From Epiperipatus broadwayi (Eukaryota; Onychophora; Udeonychophora; Euonychophora; Peripatidae), in the NCBI GenBank assembly GCA_028023455.1, contig JAQFVV010006246.1, forward strand, positions 1,475,501 to 1,539,500: a stretch of DNA of 64,000 nt, given 5' to 3'. A program made the translations under genes and the position numbers. Shown one piece after another: positions 35,091 to 50,208 of the stretch; position 1 is the stretch's first letter, and each line of letters starts with the position of its first letter. The notes beneath the pieces were generated by a model. That model was not told the DNA's origin. It made no database searches and saw only the letters and a list, made by a program, of their open reading frames with translations.

Positions 35091-35149
35091 ATCGAATAAA
35101 ATTAAAATTAAACGTTAAAACTAAAACCTCAGAGTGATATTTTAGTTTC

Positions 35150-35169
35150 AAAAAGGGGGGACGGAGAAA
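35150..35169 (+). other. Polypurine tract of element C
   Basis: AAAAAGGGGGGACGGAGAAA directly precedes the 3' LTR. It is nearly all purine and correctly placed for plus-strand priming. Confidence 0.85.
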
Positions 35170-37065
35170 TGTACCGAGATATATTAGGAAGGAGTGTGTG
35201 TGCGTTGGCGGTACATATAATTTAAAAAATAATATTAATTAATAAGCGATTTGTGTAAATATTAATAAAATTAAAAGTTCGTGTAAGGTAAAATAAAATA
35301 AAGATTTTTTTTCTCATAGACAGGTGAGCGTTAAAAGCATAAAATAAATAGTTTTCTAAAATATAATTTTGAGTCGTATTAAATAAAAGCTGAAAAAAAT
35401 TAAGAATTGATATAATTAGGTTTGATTTGATTAGAAATTTGATTTGACTAAACTGAAATTCGATTTAAAATTGCTTTAAGAAAAAAAAAAAAAAAAGAGA
35501 AAAGCAAGGTGGAATTCGTTTTGTCTTATAATCATAATAAAAAGAAAAATTATATGTGTAATTGAATGAATGTAATAAACAATGGGAGCTAATGACAAAC
35601 CTAAGAAATTTCCAGCAAACGGCTAATTAGTGCAAATAACTTTAACAAAGAAATTGGAAAAACTTTAACAAAGGAATTGAAATGACTATAACAAAGAAAG
35701 TGAAATAACTCTAGCAGGGAATACAAAGAAATTAAATAACCAATGCGAACACCAGAAAATCAGCACGGACCATAACTGAAACACCAGAGGATTAGTTACG
35801 TATTGTAGATTGAATCCGCGAGATAAGAACTGTAAATATAAAAGGGGCAAATTTTCTATTCTATTAAATCAATGCTTGTATTATTATTCCTAAGCAATTA
35901 TTAAGCAATTGTCGTTCATTAATTATACTATGCTGCATTGCTAAAACCATCGTGTGAACAACCGGCCGAATCCTTCCAGGCAATAACATCAGCAGACAGT
36001 TCCAGATTCGATCATGGTCGCATAAACAAGAAGGAGACGGAGTGTCCACGTGGAGCCCACATGATCCCAAAGACATCGGGATGGATTGCAAACAGTTAGC
36101 GCTAACTGACCGAAGGAAACACTATTGAAGCAACGCTCAAAAAAAAAAACCGTGCAGAGGGAGAAAGCTAGGTAATATTTGTTTCAATTTCTAACTCACT
36201 AATTAAAGCCGTAATAATAAACTCTGAACTTTATCTTATGAACTACTAATTGTCGTTAGCTCCAATGCCCAGAGATTTCAGTGTGATTTCCAATATAAAT
36301 AAATGCGTATAGTTATTTTATCAAATGTATTTTAGTGTGAGTTTAAATATCAGTGTATCGTATGATTATTTCAAATGTATTTATATGAGATTTTATTGTT
36401 ACTTAAATGTAAGCGTATGCGTATGATTAATTTGTATTTATAATATGGAATTTTGAGTGCATTAAATTTTATTTCAACTTGATCGAAAGTGTAGATAATT
36501 GTGTTATAAGACAAAACGAAGTATAATAGCGTAAATGAATATTTCATTGTTTAGTTATTACTCAAATTAGATTTAACTTAAATAATAAAATAAAGAAAAG
36601 AGAAAGCGAGAAAGTTAGCGTAGAAAAGATTTTTAAAAGTGATTTTTTAAGTAGGCGGAGTATATTTGATTGATTATTGTATCTGAGCTAGCGGGAGCGG
36701 GTACTAGACCGTATTGGTCAAGCAGACTTGTCGACAAGCTCGGCTGGCGCCCATAGGATTTCGTCCTTTAAATAAATAAAAGTTTGATTGGCTAATACGT
36801 GTTCTAGTAAACGAGTATAAATGTTATTGGCAAAAGTTTTCCAATGATATTGATTACTCCACCCGTAGCACTAACCACCCTGTGATAGGATTCTGTGTAA
36901 GAGAGTGGTATAGAATTCTGATCGAGTCGTTATAATAAAATTTGGGATATTGTTATTACTTTATATAAATGATGCTTTATACAAATTTACGAGACGACGT
37001 ACTTTATATATATTATTAAAAAGAAAAAAAATAAATATAAAGAGTGAGAGGGCAGGTTAGGTAGA
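35170..37065 (+). repeat. Element C 3' LTR
   Basis: Near-identical to 29107-31004. Differences are mostly single substitutions and homopolymer-length changes. It is followed by ATAG, matching the base pairs before the 5' LTR. Confidence 0.95.
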
Positions 37066-37069
37066 ATAG

Positions 37070-39478
37070 ATATTATCAAAATTAAATTTCTAAAACATGC
37101 TAAAAGTTTTATGATTACTAAAGACTTTAAATAATTTTAACTATTGTTTAAACAACATATTTGAAGAATGTTTTTAATTTTCTGTGTGTTAAAAAAATTT
37201 TTTTTTGGGATTGTTTCATTTTAATGAAAAGTCTTTAAATTCCATTTGCAGAACTTGTTTTATAATTATGAAATACTTTATAAATGTCTTACCTGAATTT
37301 ATACATCTCAATAAGAGAATAATTTATTTCAAACTTTCCATATGCTTTAGTTTTCATGTGAAGCTTGTATTATTTGGAAACTTATATGGATTTTAATAAA
37401 ATGCATTATAAATTATATATAGCATGCATTATTGTTATTATTATGAAACATTTATTTAAAGGATAACATGCATTTATTTAAATAGTGAATTATATAAAAA
37501 TTGTTATCTTCAAAATGTCATTTATTATTAATAACAATGATATGAAAATAATTTATTCACAAATTATCTTTATTATTTTTACTGTAACAATATACATATA
37601 TGCCATTAGACCACTCTCAAATGAAAATATGAAAAAAATATGTAAATAAAATTCATTTAAGTTGATAAATGAAAGAAATAATTTTTAAGTAATAAATATA
37701 TAAAATGCACAGATAGTAGACATATTAAATAAATATTTAGATATAAACTTAGTTAAAAGAAAGTGATAAGGAAAGATTTTAAAATCCAAAAATAAAAAGT
37801 TCTATTTGAAGGAGGGTAGAAAATAATAAAAGCTGTTAAATTATTTTCTTTTAAAGTTATTTTTAAACTATAGTATGATGGACGTGAATTTCTATTGAAA
37901 TGTAGTGGCAAACATAGAGCAGATTAATTCAACAGATTGTACATCAGCTAAAAGATTAAAAAAATTACTAGTGTAATATCTGCACTTATGACTGTGCCAA
38001 GGTTATAACTGCAAGTCATACTGTGTGGTCAGCAAATAACATTATACAATTCCCACGCTGTTCTTTCTTAACGAAGCTCTCCAATGAATGCCTTGCTCTG
38101 CAACGAATGCTTCTACTCTGCAACTAATGCTCTGCTCTGCAACTAATGCCCTTCTCTGCAACTAATGCCCTTCTCTGCAACTAATGCTCTTCTTGCAACT
38201 AATGCTCTTCTCTGCTGCGGTGTCTTTCAGCTACACCCGTGAACTACATTTTCACTGAGTGTTTTAGTCATTTACCGCCAGCACTGACGCGAGATATCTT
38301 TGCTGATGTTAAACAGACATCTCTCCAATACTGCTCGCTACTCCCTACTGCGTGACTGCTCCCTACTGGAGTTGTCCACTAATTACTGCTAGTTGTTACA
38401 CCATCTTCTATTCGCTCTCTGACAACTGCAACGATCTCAATCAATGCACTGACCAATAAGATAATGTCTCTTATCTAGAAGCATTTGTAATTAGCAAATA
38501 CCTCTAGGAATTGTTGATCGCCATTACATCAATGCACTAATTAAATTCCTCAGCTATCAGAGTGCGATCTAAAAACAGCCTTACGAATAAATTCTAGTTT
38601 TTCTGGAGTGCACAAAAATGTCTGCCATTTTTACAAACACTACAACTAGTGATCAAAAATATTGATGTTTCCCAATCTAAAGCAAGCTAGCCAATAAAGG
38701 TGCATATCCATATACAGACCAAAGAGAGAAATCATCATCACCATGAGAGATTGATCCTAAAGTTCCATGATAAGAGATATGAAGTGATATAAAAAATGAA
38801 GAAAATTTTTTCTAGGTATTGACTAAAATATTTTTGTACTGGTATTGTGGACAATCGTGATGTAGGAGGTTATGCATTGGATTTCACTCCCCTCAATCAT
38901 GCTGACTGAGATGGCTGCCAGAATGGCAGTTCCTGAAGAATGACAAATAATAGATGTCTCTAATAAAAAATAAAATCTACCAATTGGTGATGGGCAAAAG
39001 CATTGAACTGGCATGTGTAGTGTATTAGGGGCCTTAAAGATGGTATTCAATAAACCTAAAAAGGAAGTATGGACTTTTAAATGAGATTTGAACTTTGAAC
39101 TCTCTATCTTAAGAAAATATGAACTTTCAATTTAGCAATGGCAAATTTGAATGTTATCCTCTAAAGAAAATATCTCTTATCTGACTGTTAAATTCTAAAT
39201 TACCTATATTGTTATGTACATCGATTCTGTTAATAAGTATTTTATGTATAGTCTGCTAGCCGCATGACCAGAGATCATCTCATTTATGATGAGCATAACT
39301 TAAATCAATATAAAGATGCATATTGACATACCCCATGAATTCTTGCCATGTAGTAGAATATCTGAAATTTGCCATTATCATTTCCATCCTTATTCAGATA
39401 GATTAATGAATTTAAAATTAGGTATTAAGAACTGCATGACATGTAAGATCATATTTGTTTAAGTAGGGTTAATTTTGG
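37070..39478 (+). other. Intron sequence up to assembly gap
   Basis: AT-rich to about 38040, then a less AT-rich island (about 38040-38640) that carries the minisatellite. The island looks like part of an unidentified repeat. No exon was recognised. Confidence 0.5.
38095..38212. repeat. 19-bp minisatellite, about six units
   Basis: Units of the form CTCTGCAACTAATGCCCTT repeat head to tail about six times with small changes (GAATGCTTCTA, TAATGCTCTG, and a shortened CTTGCAAC unit). It is not a CRISPR array: there are no unique spacers. Confidence 0.85.
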
Positions 39479-39978
39479 NNNNNNNNNNNNNNNNNNNNNN
39501 NNNNNNNNNNNNNNNNNNNNNNNNNNNNNNNNNNNNNNNNNNNNNNNNNNNNNNNNNNNNNNNNNNNNNNNNNNNNNNNNNNNNNNNNNNNNNNNNNNNN
39601 NNNNNNNNNNNNNNNNNNNNNNNNNNNNNNNNNNNNNNNNNNNNNNNNNNNNNNNNNNNNNNNNNNNNNNNNNNNNNNNNNNNNNNNNNNNNNNNNNNNN
39701 NNNNNNNNNNNNNNNNNNNNNNNNNNNNNNNNNNNNNNNNNNNNNNNNNNNNNNNNNNNNNNNNNNNNNNNNNNNNNNNNNNNNNNNNNNNNNNNNNNNN
39801 NNNNNNNNNNNNNNNNNNNNNNNNNNNNNNNNNNNNNNNNNNNNNNNNNNNNNNNNNNNNNNNNNNNNNNNNNNNNNNNNNNNNNNNNNNNNNNNNNNNN
39901 NNNNNNNNNNNNNNNNNNNNNNNNNNNNNNNNNNNNNNNNNNNNNNNNNNNNNNNNNNNNNNNNNNNNNNNNNNNNNN
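39479..39978. other. Assembly gap of exactly 500 N
   Basis: A run of 500 N, a size often used as a placeholder. The true distance and content are unknown, and the order of flanking sequence depends on scaffolding. Confidence 0.99.
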
Positions 39979-40229
39979 ACAATAGGCATAAGATTATGCA
40001 TAAAAATGAGCAGGAATGGGTAACAGATCACATTTGTGATCCAGGAAAGTTAAAGTTATGAATAAAGAGTGAAATGATAGGGAAATCAAAATTAAAGAAG
40101 TGGTATTTAATAAAAAAATATTATTAAGATAATGCATCAAAGATTAAATGATATTCAAATCAATGCAATTTTTAAATTTGCATAAATAAAAGTGTGTGTG
40201 AGTCTAAGATTAAAATCTAACACCATGAA

Positions 40230-40680
40230 TCAGCTTTCATGATCATCATTTTCCATCATTATCAAACTACTGCAGAAGAGATCTTTAAGCCAGTTTCTCC
40301 AATCTCTAATCTTTTTTTCTCCATAACCCAATAGCAAATTTCTTTATCTAAACATCTCTCAAATGATCTTTTTCTAGATCTTTTATAATCTCATGGAAAC
40401 TGATTTCAACTAGCCATCTATTGTCTTCTAGCTGCATGTCTAGTCAGTGCAATTTCAGTTTTTAAATTTTTTAATAATATCAGTGATATCTGTTTGTTCT
40501 TTTATTTCCATGTATTTCATTTTCAGTCTTTTTTTTGCTGCTTCTAACATACAAGTCTTTATTCTTTGCTTAGTGGTCTGAAGACTCCGAATTGCTTTTC
40601 AGTTATGTGTCCAAGTCTTACATTCATAAAAAAAAAAAGTGATAAAACACATCTATTAAAAACTTTTTTCAAAATAAAAA
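40230..40680 (-). pseudogene. LINE RT C-terminal relic
   Basis: Minus-strand pieces in shifting frames resemble the region after the RT of a non-LTR retrotransposon. KTWTHN and RSLQTTKQRIKTCML fit the CETWT and LxxTQRxMxRxML region, TDITDIIKKFKN fits the TxVxDI region, and TRHAARRQ then DNRWLVEIS fit the AGHxARxxDNRW region. Several stops are present. The call is based on remembered family patterns; the clade is not assignable. Confidence 0.55.
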
Positions 40681-42869
40681 CATTCATCCAAGTTTAATTC
40701 TAAGATTTATTTCATCCATTATGCTTCTATTTGTATTAATAATCTGATGAAGTATTCACAGCTGTTAACTTTTTATAATTCACAAATATCAATTTTTATT
40801 TTCTGCCTGTGAAAAAATCCATTGCACATTACTTCTTTTGTTAATATTACTTTCTTGTTTTTCTCTTGCAACATTTTCCTGAATCTCTGAATAATTATTT
40901 GCACAATATTTTTTTGAAAGTTATTCAGGTAATTATTAAAGAAATTTAATGGAACTTCCTTGGTTTAGATACTTATAACATTCAAAATTTACTTCATTTT
41001 AATTCTGTGAATGTAATGTGTAACAATATGTATGATTAATATTTATTAATGATGAGAAATATGTTGAAAGGAAATAACTTGATTTCAAAATTACTCTTTA
41101 ATTATGACATGAAGTACAGATCTATAAATGATCAATCATTGATATTTGTAAATGTATCAACAGATTAAACAAAATTGTTTTAAAGATTATTTAGCTGAGA
41201 CAAATAATTGCTGGGAAAAAATGATTTAGCTGATTTGTAAATAATAGCAATAATAAATGAAAAAATTACAATTAAGTTTATGTGGAATGAAATGATTAGC
41301 CACGAATGTTTATATTGATTAATGTAGCATATCTTGTGCTGGATAAATAGATAAAAAATATATAGCCTTTTTTAATATTAAAGAAAATATGGTGGGTTTT
41401 TTCTTTTGTCTTTCTAAGATAAAAATTCCTATATGTAGAAGCTAAAAATAATGTAATTTAGCCTTAGATGGATGCCAGCTATTTTTCGTTTTTGCATCTG
41501 AATCAAAGTAAAATGATCATTAGATAATTCATTGATTAATTCTATAGGTAAATGAACGAATATCTTCATGCTTATACATAATTTAAAATTTGGAAAGTTA
41601 AAGATGCCTGCTGAGAAAAAAAATTGAATTTATTAGTTAATACCACAGAATTATATATATTTGCACAAGTGTTATTTTAGCTTCACCACTGCAATATTGA
41701 TATATTTTACTTTAAGTTTGTATACACTATCTAAGAACATTTGCATTTTTTAATAGCTGATAGAAAAAAAGAAGTTGATAATTTTTCTCATCAATTGTTT
41801 GATTTTTTTTTTAAAAAAATCATTATTTGAATTATCCATGAAATGTATTTGGATGAACTTCTTTCTCCATTTGTAATAAATCTGCATGAAAATCATAAAA
41901 ATTTCCATGGAACATTGCCAGTCAAGTTATTATATTAAGAATTCAAGTCATGATCACTAATTATATGTTCATGTTAATTTTTACTACATGCAATGTTTTT
42001 GTTTTTTTTTGATGAAAGTTGCTGTTGAAGATTTGTTTTGATGAAATATATGGTTACAAGTTCTTAGTATTATTTTATTTGCAATGAGACATTATTCAAA
42101 AAAAGGTGACAAACTTATCCTAAATTGCTCATCAATTTCAATTTCCATGTATATTTTTTTGAATCTTTGAAACAGAAGCATTCATTCTATTGTCTGCTTA
42201 TTATATAGTAGTAAATTCTCATATAGTAGTGCCAACAAGTGCAAAGCTATAGTAAACAATGGATTTTAGAAGGTTTGTGCATAAAATCTCTATCTAAGTG
42301 CCTAATTGTCCAATATTCCCAGACTACTTTCTAGCAATCTAGCTTATGGCTTTCATCAGTAAAGAGTCTTGCATCAAAAGCATTGCATCTTGTATGCAAT
42401 CATCCAGTAGTCACTTTTTACATTTGTAGTTAAATATAAAGTTATAAGTCCAGGATGAATACACAATAATGTTTTCAATCTAAACTAAATCACTTGTATA
42501 GTCATATAGATCTGAAACCAGTTCAATATCTTTACATTTTGGTGTCTTTGGTTTTATAATAACCATGGTTACCATCATCCTATGGGAAGGATTGGTATTA
42601 AAACATCATGTTTTAACATCTTGTGTAAGCATAGGAAATGATCATTTGATACTTCCGTTTACATACTTATAATATATTTTTTACTGGCACTTTAATTTTA
42701 TTAAATGTTATTTCAACATATGAGTATTTAAAGTTCTCATATATTTTTTAAAAAAATATTTCTAATATTTTAGCAATTTTATCAGCATTATTCTGAGTGT
42801 CTTTTATTAAAACCTATTTAATATCAAATAATTTTGATTAAAAACTTAAAATGTAGTTTTTTTTTCTAT
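40681..42869. other. AT-rich intron between LINE fragments
   Basis: No readable domain. It may contain further decayed LINE sequence or later insertions. Confidence 0.4.
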
Positions 42870-42930
42870 TTGTACATTAATAATAATACCATATCATCAC
42901 AGTATCCAATGGTGTTGCTTCTTGTATAAT
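42870..42930 (-). pseudogene. Non-LTR RT palm-motif fragment
   Basis: Minus strand reads TIGYCDDMVLLLMY, resembling the YADDMVLL catalytic box of non-LTR reverse transcriptases with Ala replaced by Cys. It has the same orientation as the C-terminal relic at 40230-40680 but lies about 2.2 kb upstream of it, more than usual, so intervening insertions or a separate copy are possible. Confidence 0.45.
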
Positions 42931-44973
42931 TTTAGAACAGCACTAGTTTTGTTTTTGTTTTCCCTTAAGGTCATAATTTACATTAATTATTTTATCCTAT
43001 AATGTTATTGGCACTTTTAATGTTTGTTTTTTTTTACAAAACAAAAAAAAAAAATTATCTTAAACTTTTTCTATATGTTCATTATTATTCTTAAAATATT
43101 TAATATCAGTTGCTGACATAACTAATAACCAACTTTTTAATAAGTCTTTCTATTTCACTGGACCCCCCCCCCCCAACCCCAAAAAAAAAATTGGCAATTA
43201 CGGAATATTTAACAAATCTTTATCTATATTTAGATTGATAAAAAAAAACATTTAGTGTTCAATATTTTATATTTAGAAATATGAAAATATTTGTCTTTTT
43301 ATACAATACAAAGTAAAAAAAAATAAAAATAAAAAAGTTTAAAAATATAATTCGATAACTTTTTCCAAACTTTCAAAAATTACATGAGTGATTCTTTATT
43401 AAATTTTCAATTGAATTATGATTTACTGCTTGTTTCTGCTATCAGATTTGACCAGAGAGAGTATTGTTTTATAATATAGTGATTAGGACCCAAACAGATC
43501 TTGTCTCAACAATAGCACCTTCAAAATTGAGTATAATATACGAGATGAATGATTGTTGAAATTAATGTAATTTACAATTTAGTTAATCTTATAAAAAGTG
43601 ATTATTTTGGGTTTATTTCAAAAATATGGTTAGTTGTGTTAGTATATTTATTTGGATATTCTCATGTTTTGATCTTCCATGTACAACAGATTGGTGCTTA
43701 TAGCATAAATATAACATATATAATTAATAATGCTAATTAGATGCCATACTGGTAGTTATTAACAATAACCTTTTCTTTAACAAATCAGGTAATGAAAGCA
43801 TTAATATATACAGCTCTGAGACCCTAGTCTTATTTTTCTGAAGGTTCAACATTTGAATCTTTTTCAGCAAAAATTTATTGATAATTTTATTGCCTTTTTT
43901 ATTGTTTTTTTTTTTTTTAACGTTATGCTCTGGAAGTTCTTAAAATAATTAATTGTTTACTGTTTTTTTAAAAATCTATTTTAACTTGTCCCGTGGTTAT
44001 TTTCTTTTTTTAATCTAATTGTTTTCTGGTCAATTTAAGCTTACAACTTCTTGACTACAGTCATTGTACTAATATGTGCAGTAAAATCTCCAAGAAAAAA
44101 AAGATCTTTCAGTGATATTAATGTAATAATGTGATCTAGCAAAGAATAAGTTTTCTTTCTCTGAATTTAACATTAAAACATAGTTATTAATAAAATGAGA
44201 TAGGTAAATTGTGCACCACAATGTTAAAATCATTAATATTTCACTGATACATTGAGAAATTTCAAAAATAAAAGATATCAACATACATTTTAGAGCAAAC
44301 TTAACACAATGTAGCTCTTTTTTACTGGTTGATCTGCTCTTTTTGAAAAAAAACAACAACATATACTTATCTATTTTATTAAACTTCCTCTTAAATCTTG
44401 TTAGCTTTTCAATCAACAGTGCTATTCTTCATTTAGATCTTGAAGACTCTCTACCAAATAAAATTTAAAATATTTACTTATAGTAATAGTTTTGCCTTCT
44501 GCAATATTACTGATAATATAATTATTTTTATAACTCAATAGAGCTGCTGAAACACAAATTTTGTCAGAGTAAAACTTTTGTCTCAGATCCAGTTCCAAAC
44601 CAATTCACTTCACAATGATCAAAACTAAGGATTAACAGTTTATTAAATCTCTTGCTATCAATGTTTCTTTAATTCTCAAAGACTTGCTGTGGATTGTAGT
44701 TAAAGAATAGAAATATTATTTCCCAAACACACTATCTTTTGTTATAATGAATAATATTTTTGTATTGTAATTTTCAATGCACCATTCTCAAGCAAGATAG
44801 GGACTGGTTTCTACTCACTTTTAACACTTATGTGGAGGGATAATAATCATAAACTTATGACCAAAGATATGTAAAAAATATCTATGATCCCCAAGATGCA
44901 CATTTCATGTTGAATTAGTACTTATCAGTTGGCCCAAACCCATAAGCTCTTATGCATATCTTTAGCATTGTTT

Positions 44974-44977
<4 letters not shown>
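42931..44977. other. AT-rich intron, nothing recognised
   Basis: Contains a C10 run near 43163 with A-rich flanks and a T-rich run near 43906. No coding exon was recognised; the 115-codon minus frame at 44416 has no recognisable domain. Confidence 0.45.

Positions 44978-45024
<47 letters not shown>
44978..45024. repeat. (AT)n microsatellite
   Basis: About 23 AT units directly left of the probable solo LTR. Confidence 0.95.
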
Positions 45025-45027
<3 letters not shown>

Positions 45028-47125
45028 AACGATATATAAATATGTCTTTATATTAATTTAAAATAAAAACTTAAAAGTTCGCAAATAAAAGTAAAAAACT
45101 AAACGCTAAAATTAAAATGTTTGTTAAACGTATATATTCGCACAGATGCTAAACTTTAAAAATATTTTTTTTTAATAAATAAAAAAAGGTATTTGAATGT
45201 ACTTTTTTTTATAAAAAAAGATTTAAATATAAAAATAGTTTAAAAAAGAAATAACGTAGTAAAAATAAAAACAGGTATTAATTAATTCCTGTAATCTGTA
45301 AATGGAAATGATTGTTTATTAATTATCCAAAAGCTGTCTAATTAAAAAGTCAGAGAGTAAATTAGATAAGAGAATAAAGAGATTTTAGCTTGACCAATGG
45401 AAGCACCAAGCCTCAGCCCGGACCCGAACGAAAATTTGGATTAGTGACGTCTTTGTTCATTCAATCTGGAGATTTAATATAAAAAGGGAAATACAGTTTT
45501 TTCGGACAGTTCCAGCATTGTGTGTTTGAGAGATGTGGTAGGACGCACATACCACACTCTCTATTTAAAAAGAAAAAGGAAAAGACTGTGATACCTTGAA
45601 CCAGCTATTGCCATCTCCAGAACATTATCTTCCAATGGAGGCGTGCGGGAATTAAAAGCAGAAACCTGGACTCTTCTACCATAAGCTATATGAAATGAAC
45701 AATTATTAAAATCAATTAAGAACTTTTGTCAAGTTTTACAAATTGATAAACAAGCCAACTTAAATGTTAAAACGGACTCTTATCTGACTTTTGTAAGTTT
45801 TTAAATCAAATTAATAATGTTTAATTTTATATGTTTTCCGATTGATAAACATCATTTCCATTTTTTTTCTTATTGTAAAGATTATTTAAATGCATGAAAT
45901 TTAAGTTGTTTATAGACGCTTGCATGGATTCATTTGCGGTTAATTATATTTTGGTTTTCATATTTGATCAAAATATATAGACATTCGATAAATGATGATA
46001 CCTTATGGTGAGTATCTAAAATGTATTTATTTGGATGTCTTTTAAGTTATTGGTGACAACGCAAGTATCTTATGGTGGATACTATTGGGTTACTTATAAA
46101 TTTCCCTCTTGCGATTGTCGGTATCAATAATTTTGTACTTTGATCGTTTATGTTTTTTTTGAAATGTTTTTGACCGTGGAATCTATGTAATCGGTCTATA
46201 CCCAACATTTTTAAACAAATCTGTGCGAACGTATTTAAATGTTAAATTTAAAGTCGGGCATGAATGGCTATATAGTTTTGTAAAAAGTTATATTAAGGGA
46301 GGGTAATCTTAGGTTATTCATTTCATAGTTGAATTGGTTTGGATATATTTGTGTAATTGTAGATGTAGTATGAGGTCCGCTACGGGCAGGATTATAGATA
46401 TACACCACACACCCTCTGTTTGCCTATGGATGGATTTGTAAGATGGCAAAGGACCGCAGTCCATTCCTATGGAGTTTTATGTTTATTGTTCTACTCACCA
46501 ACAGATGTCACATTCCTGTTGGTGGAGAGACAATGTCTTCTCTAATCTACTTACTGATCAGATGTCCATTCCTGACAGTATAGTATTTTGTGTTGTCATA
46601 TCATGCTACATTGAATACATGAATGTATCAGATGGATTGGCACCAGTTTGATTGCGAAATTTGTTGCCTAAGGTTAAATCAGGGAAGAATATTTTCTTTT
46701 CAAATGCAGATCTATGTAGTCTATTCATACTTGACTATCTAAATAAAATATTAAACTCATTGAAACTTAGTTAAATGTAAAATTAAAAGTTAATATAAAA
46801 AATCTAAAAATGTTAAACTTATTCCTCAAAATTTAAATGTTATTTTATATGTGCATAAATAAATATTTTATGTGTTAATCTCTGGCAGTGGCTTTTATTC
46901 TTTTATATTTAAGATATAAAATTTATATTTTATTATCTCTGCTACTCCACTGAGCTAGTGACTTGGGCTAACGATCGGAATATTTAAATAAAGTGGAATC
47001 TTAACAGCACGTATCTGCCTACTCTATAAATTTTTCTAGGCTCAAATGCCTAGATGGCGCCCTGGTAGTTGCAGATATTGTTTTTGCGGTTAGATTCGAT
47101 TTTCACTTTCATTTCGATCGTTATA
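45025..47125. mobile_element. Probable solo LTR
   Basis: A 2.1-kb segment begins TGTAACGAT and ends ATCGTTATA, so the ends are an imperfect inverted repeat (expected ...GTTACA, one change). It is flanked on both sides by ATAT inside an AT run (45021-45024 and 47126-47129). It contains TATAAAAA followed by GGG at 45478, like the TATA box in element C's LTR, and its length matches the LTRs of A, B and C (1.9-2.3 kb). No coding sequence was recognised; the 60-codon frame at 46469 has no domain. A solo LTR arises by recombination between the two LTRs of one element. The right boundary is the weaker one. Confidence 0.5.
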
Positions 47126-47129
47126 ATAT

Positions 47130-48540
<1,411 letters not shown>

Positions 48541-48543
<3 letters not shown>

Positions 48544-49071
48544 CAATTCAATTCAATTCAATTTATTCTATGAAATAAAACAAAGTACATCACAAATATT
48601 TAAAAACTCCAAACAAGAAAAATCTTGTGTGTGGAATTTACATGTAAAAATAAGTTAAATAAAAATACAATCAAAAACTCAAAAGAACAGTTTAGGAAAT
48701 AAATAAAATTAATTAAATAAATAAAATAAATGCCAAAATTAATACATACTACACAACCATTGACACAAATTTTTTTTGAATGATATATAAGAAATATTAT
48801 TCAGATCAATTGAACATTCATATACAAATTTATTAAACAACTTTGACCCAGAATAAACATATTGTCTTCTACTAGATTCCTTAAAAAATTTTGGTAAAGG
48901 TAATTGAAATTTATTAGAAAGACGAGTATTTAGAACATAAACTCTAGAATTCAGAAAAGGTTTAGCACAAAAAATATCAAAAATAACTCTATATTGATAT
49001 AAGTGATTTACATCAAATAAACCAAATGCAATATAAATATCTCTTAACAGAAGAGGAACGAGATCTACCAA
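48541..49071 (-). pseudogene. LINE 3' end, copy 1 (RT C-terminal region)
   Basis: A 110-codon minus frame (49071-48739) reads NTRLSNKFQLPLPKF, then SSRRQYVYSGSKLFN and ISFKKNLCQWL. This is the tail of many non-LTR retrotransposon polyproteins: basic residues, then SxxYxGxKLWN, then a terminal FKxxLxxxL helix. It is followed by about 200 bases of 3' untranslated sequence and AATTC, A and AAT simple repeats. It is truncated at its 5' end, as is usual after incomplete reverse transcription. It lacks the polymerase core and cannot move itself. Confidence 0.7.
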
Positions 49072-49570
<499 letters not shown>

Positions 49571-49967
49571 AAATCTGTATAAATGTATACTATATAATTT
49601 TCCATTCATTTTTCATTAATCAACTATTAGTTAAATTAATTGATGTTTTATATATATTCATAGTTATTTTTGTTGTAATTAATATTGTTTAAAGGTTTTA
49701 TATTTTTTACACGATATGTTTTATGTCTGTATTTTAAATAATGAGTATATAATGCAGATTTATCTCTTCTATTAATTGCATTATTTTTTTGCTCTTTCAT
49801 CTAATATGTGTACAATATCTTGCTACTCTGTCATTATTAATACTATGAAAATACTACAACAGAGAATAAAATATATTAAATGAAATTAAATACATAGAGT
49901 ATACTTTCTACACATTCGTTTTAATCATAATTGCTCTGTTAAGAATCTGTATATATATCAAAGAAAT

Positions 49968-50208
49968 CAAGTCATATATCATATGACCTAATTTAACAAG
50001 CTTGTATTACAAATGTTATCTAATAAGTTTGACAATAGCTCTTAGCAATCTTTTTAGAATATTTCCATCCCCAGACTTTTGGCTTCCCCACAAACCAGTC
50101 TGGGGTTGGGGATGTTCTGAAAAGCTTGCGAAGAGCTATTGGCAAGCTCAATAAATAACTTTTGTAATACAAGCTTATTAAATTATGTCATGTTGTATAT
50201 GACTTCAT
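49968..50208. repeat. Fold-back repeat
   Basis: Arms of about 110 bases (49968-50076 and 50098-50208) are imperfect reverse complements. Outer ends include AAGTCATAT and TATGACTT; inner ends are CATCCCCAGAC and GTCTGGGGTTGGGGATG. Related sequence occurs at 60405-61165, and a partial copy follows at about 50286-50455. Confidence 0.7.

Larger units (their letters stand above)
29107..37065 (+). mobile_element. Young Ty3/gypsy LTR retrotransposon C
   Basis: Complete plus-strand element of about 7.96 kb. It comprises LTRs at 29107-31004 and 35170-37065, a primer site, gag, protease, RT, RNase H, integrase and a polypurine tract. ATAG flanks both ends (29103-29106 and 37066-37069), a 4-bp target duplication. 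By eye the LTRs differ at about 15 substitutions and about 10 small indels over 1.9 kb, under 1% substitution, so insertion is recent. Pol is open for 1044 codons. No env-like third ORF is present between pol and the 3' LTR. It lies in the CUB gene intron, in the gene's sense direction. Domain order PR-RT-RH-IN is typical Ty3/gypsy. Confidence 0.95.

Noticed and set aside
38095-38212. CRISPR-like repeat cluster
   Set aside because: Units are directly adjacent with no unique spacers, in a eukaryotic intron; it is a minisatellite.
39449-40031. Three open frames spanning the N run
   Set aside because: They exist only because N is not read as a stop.
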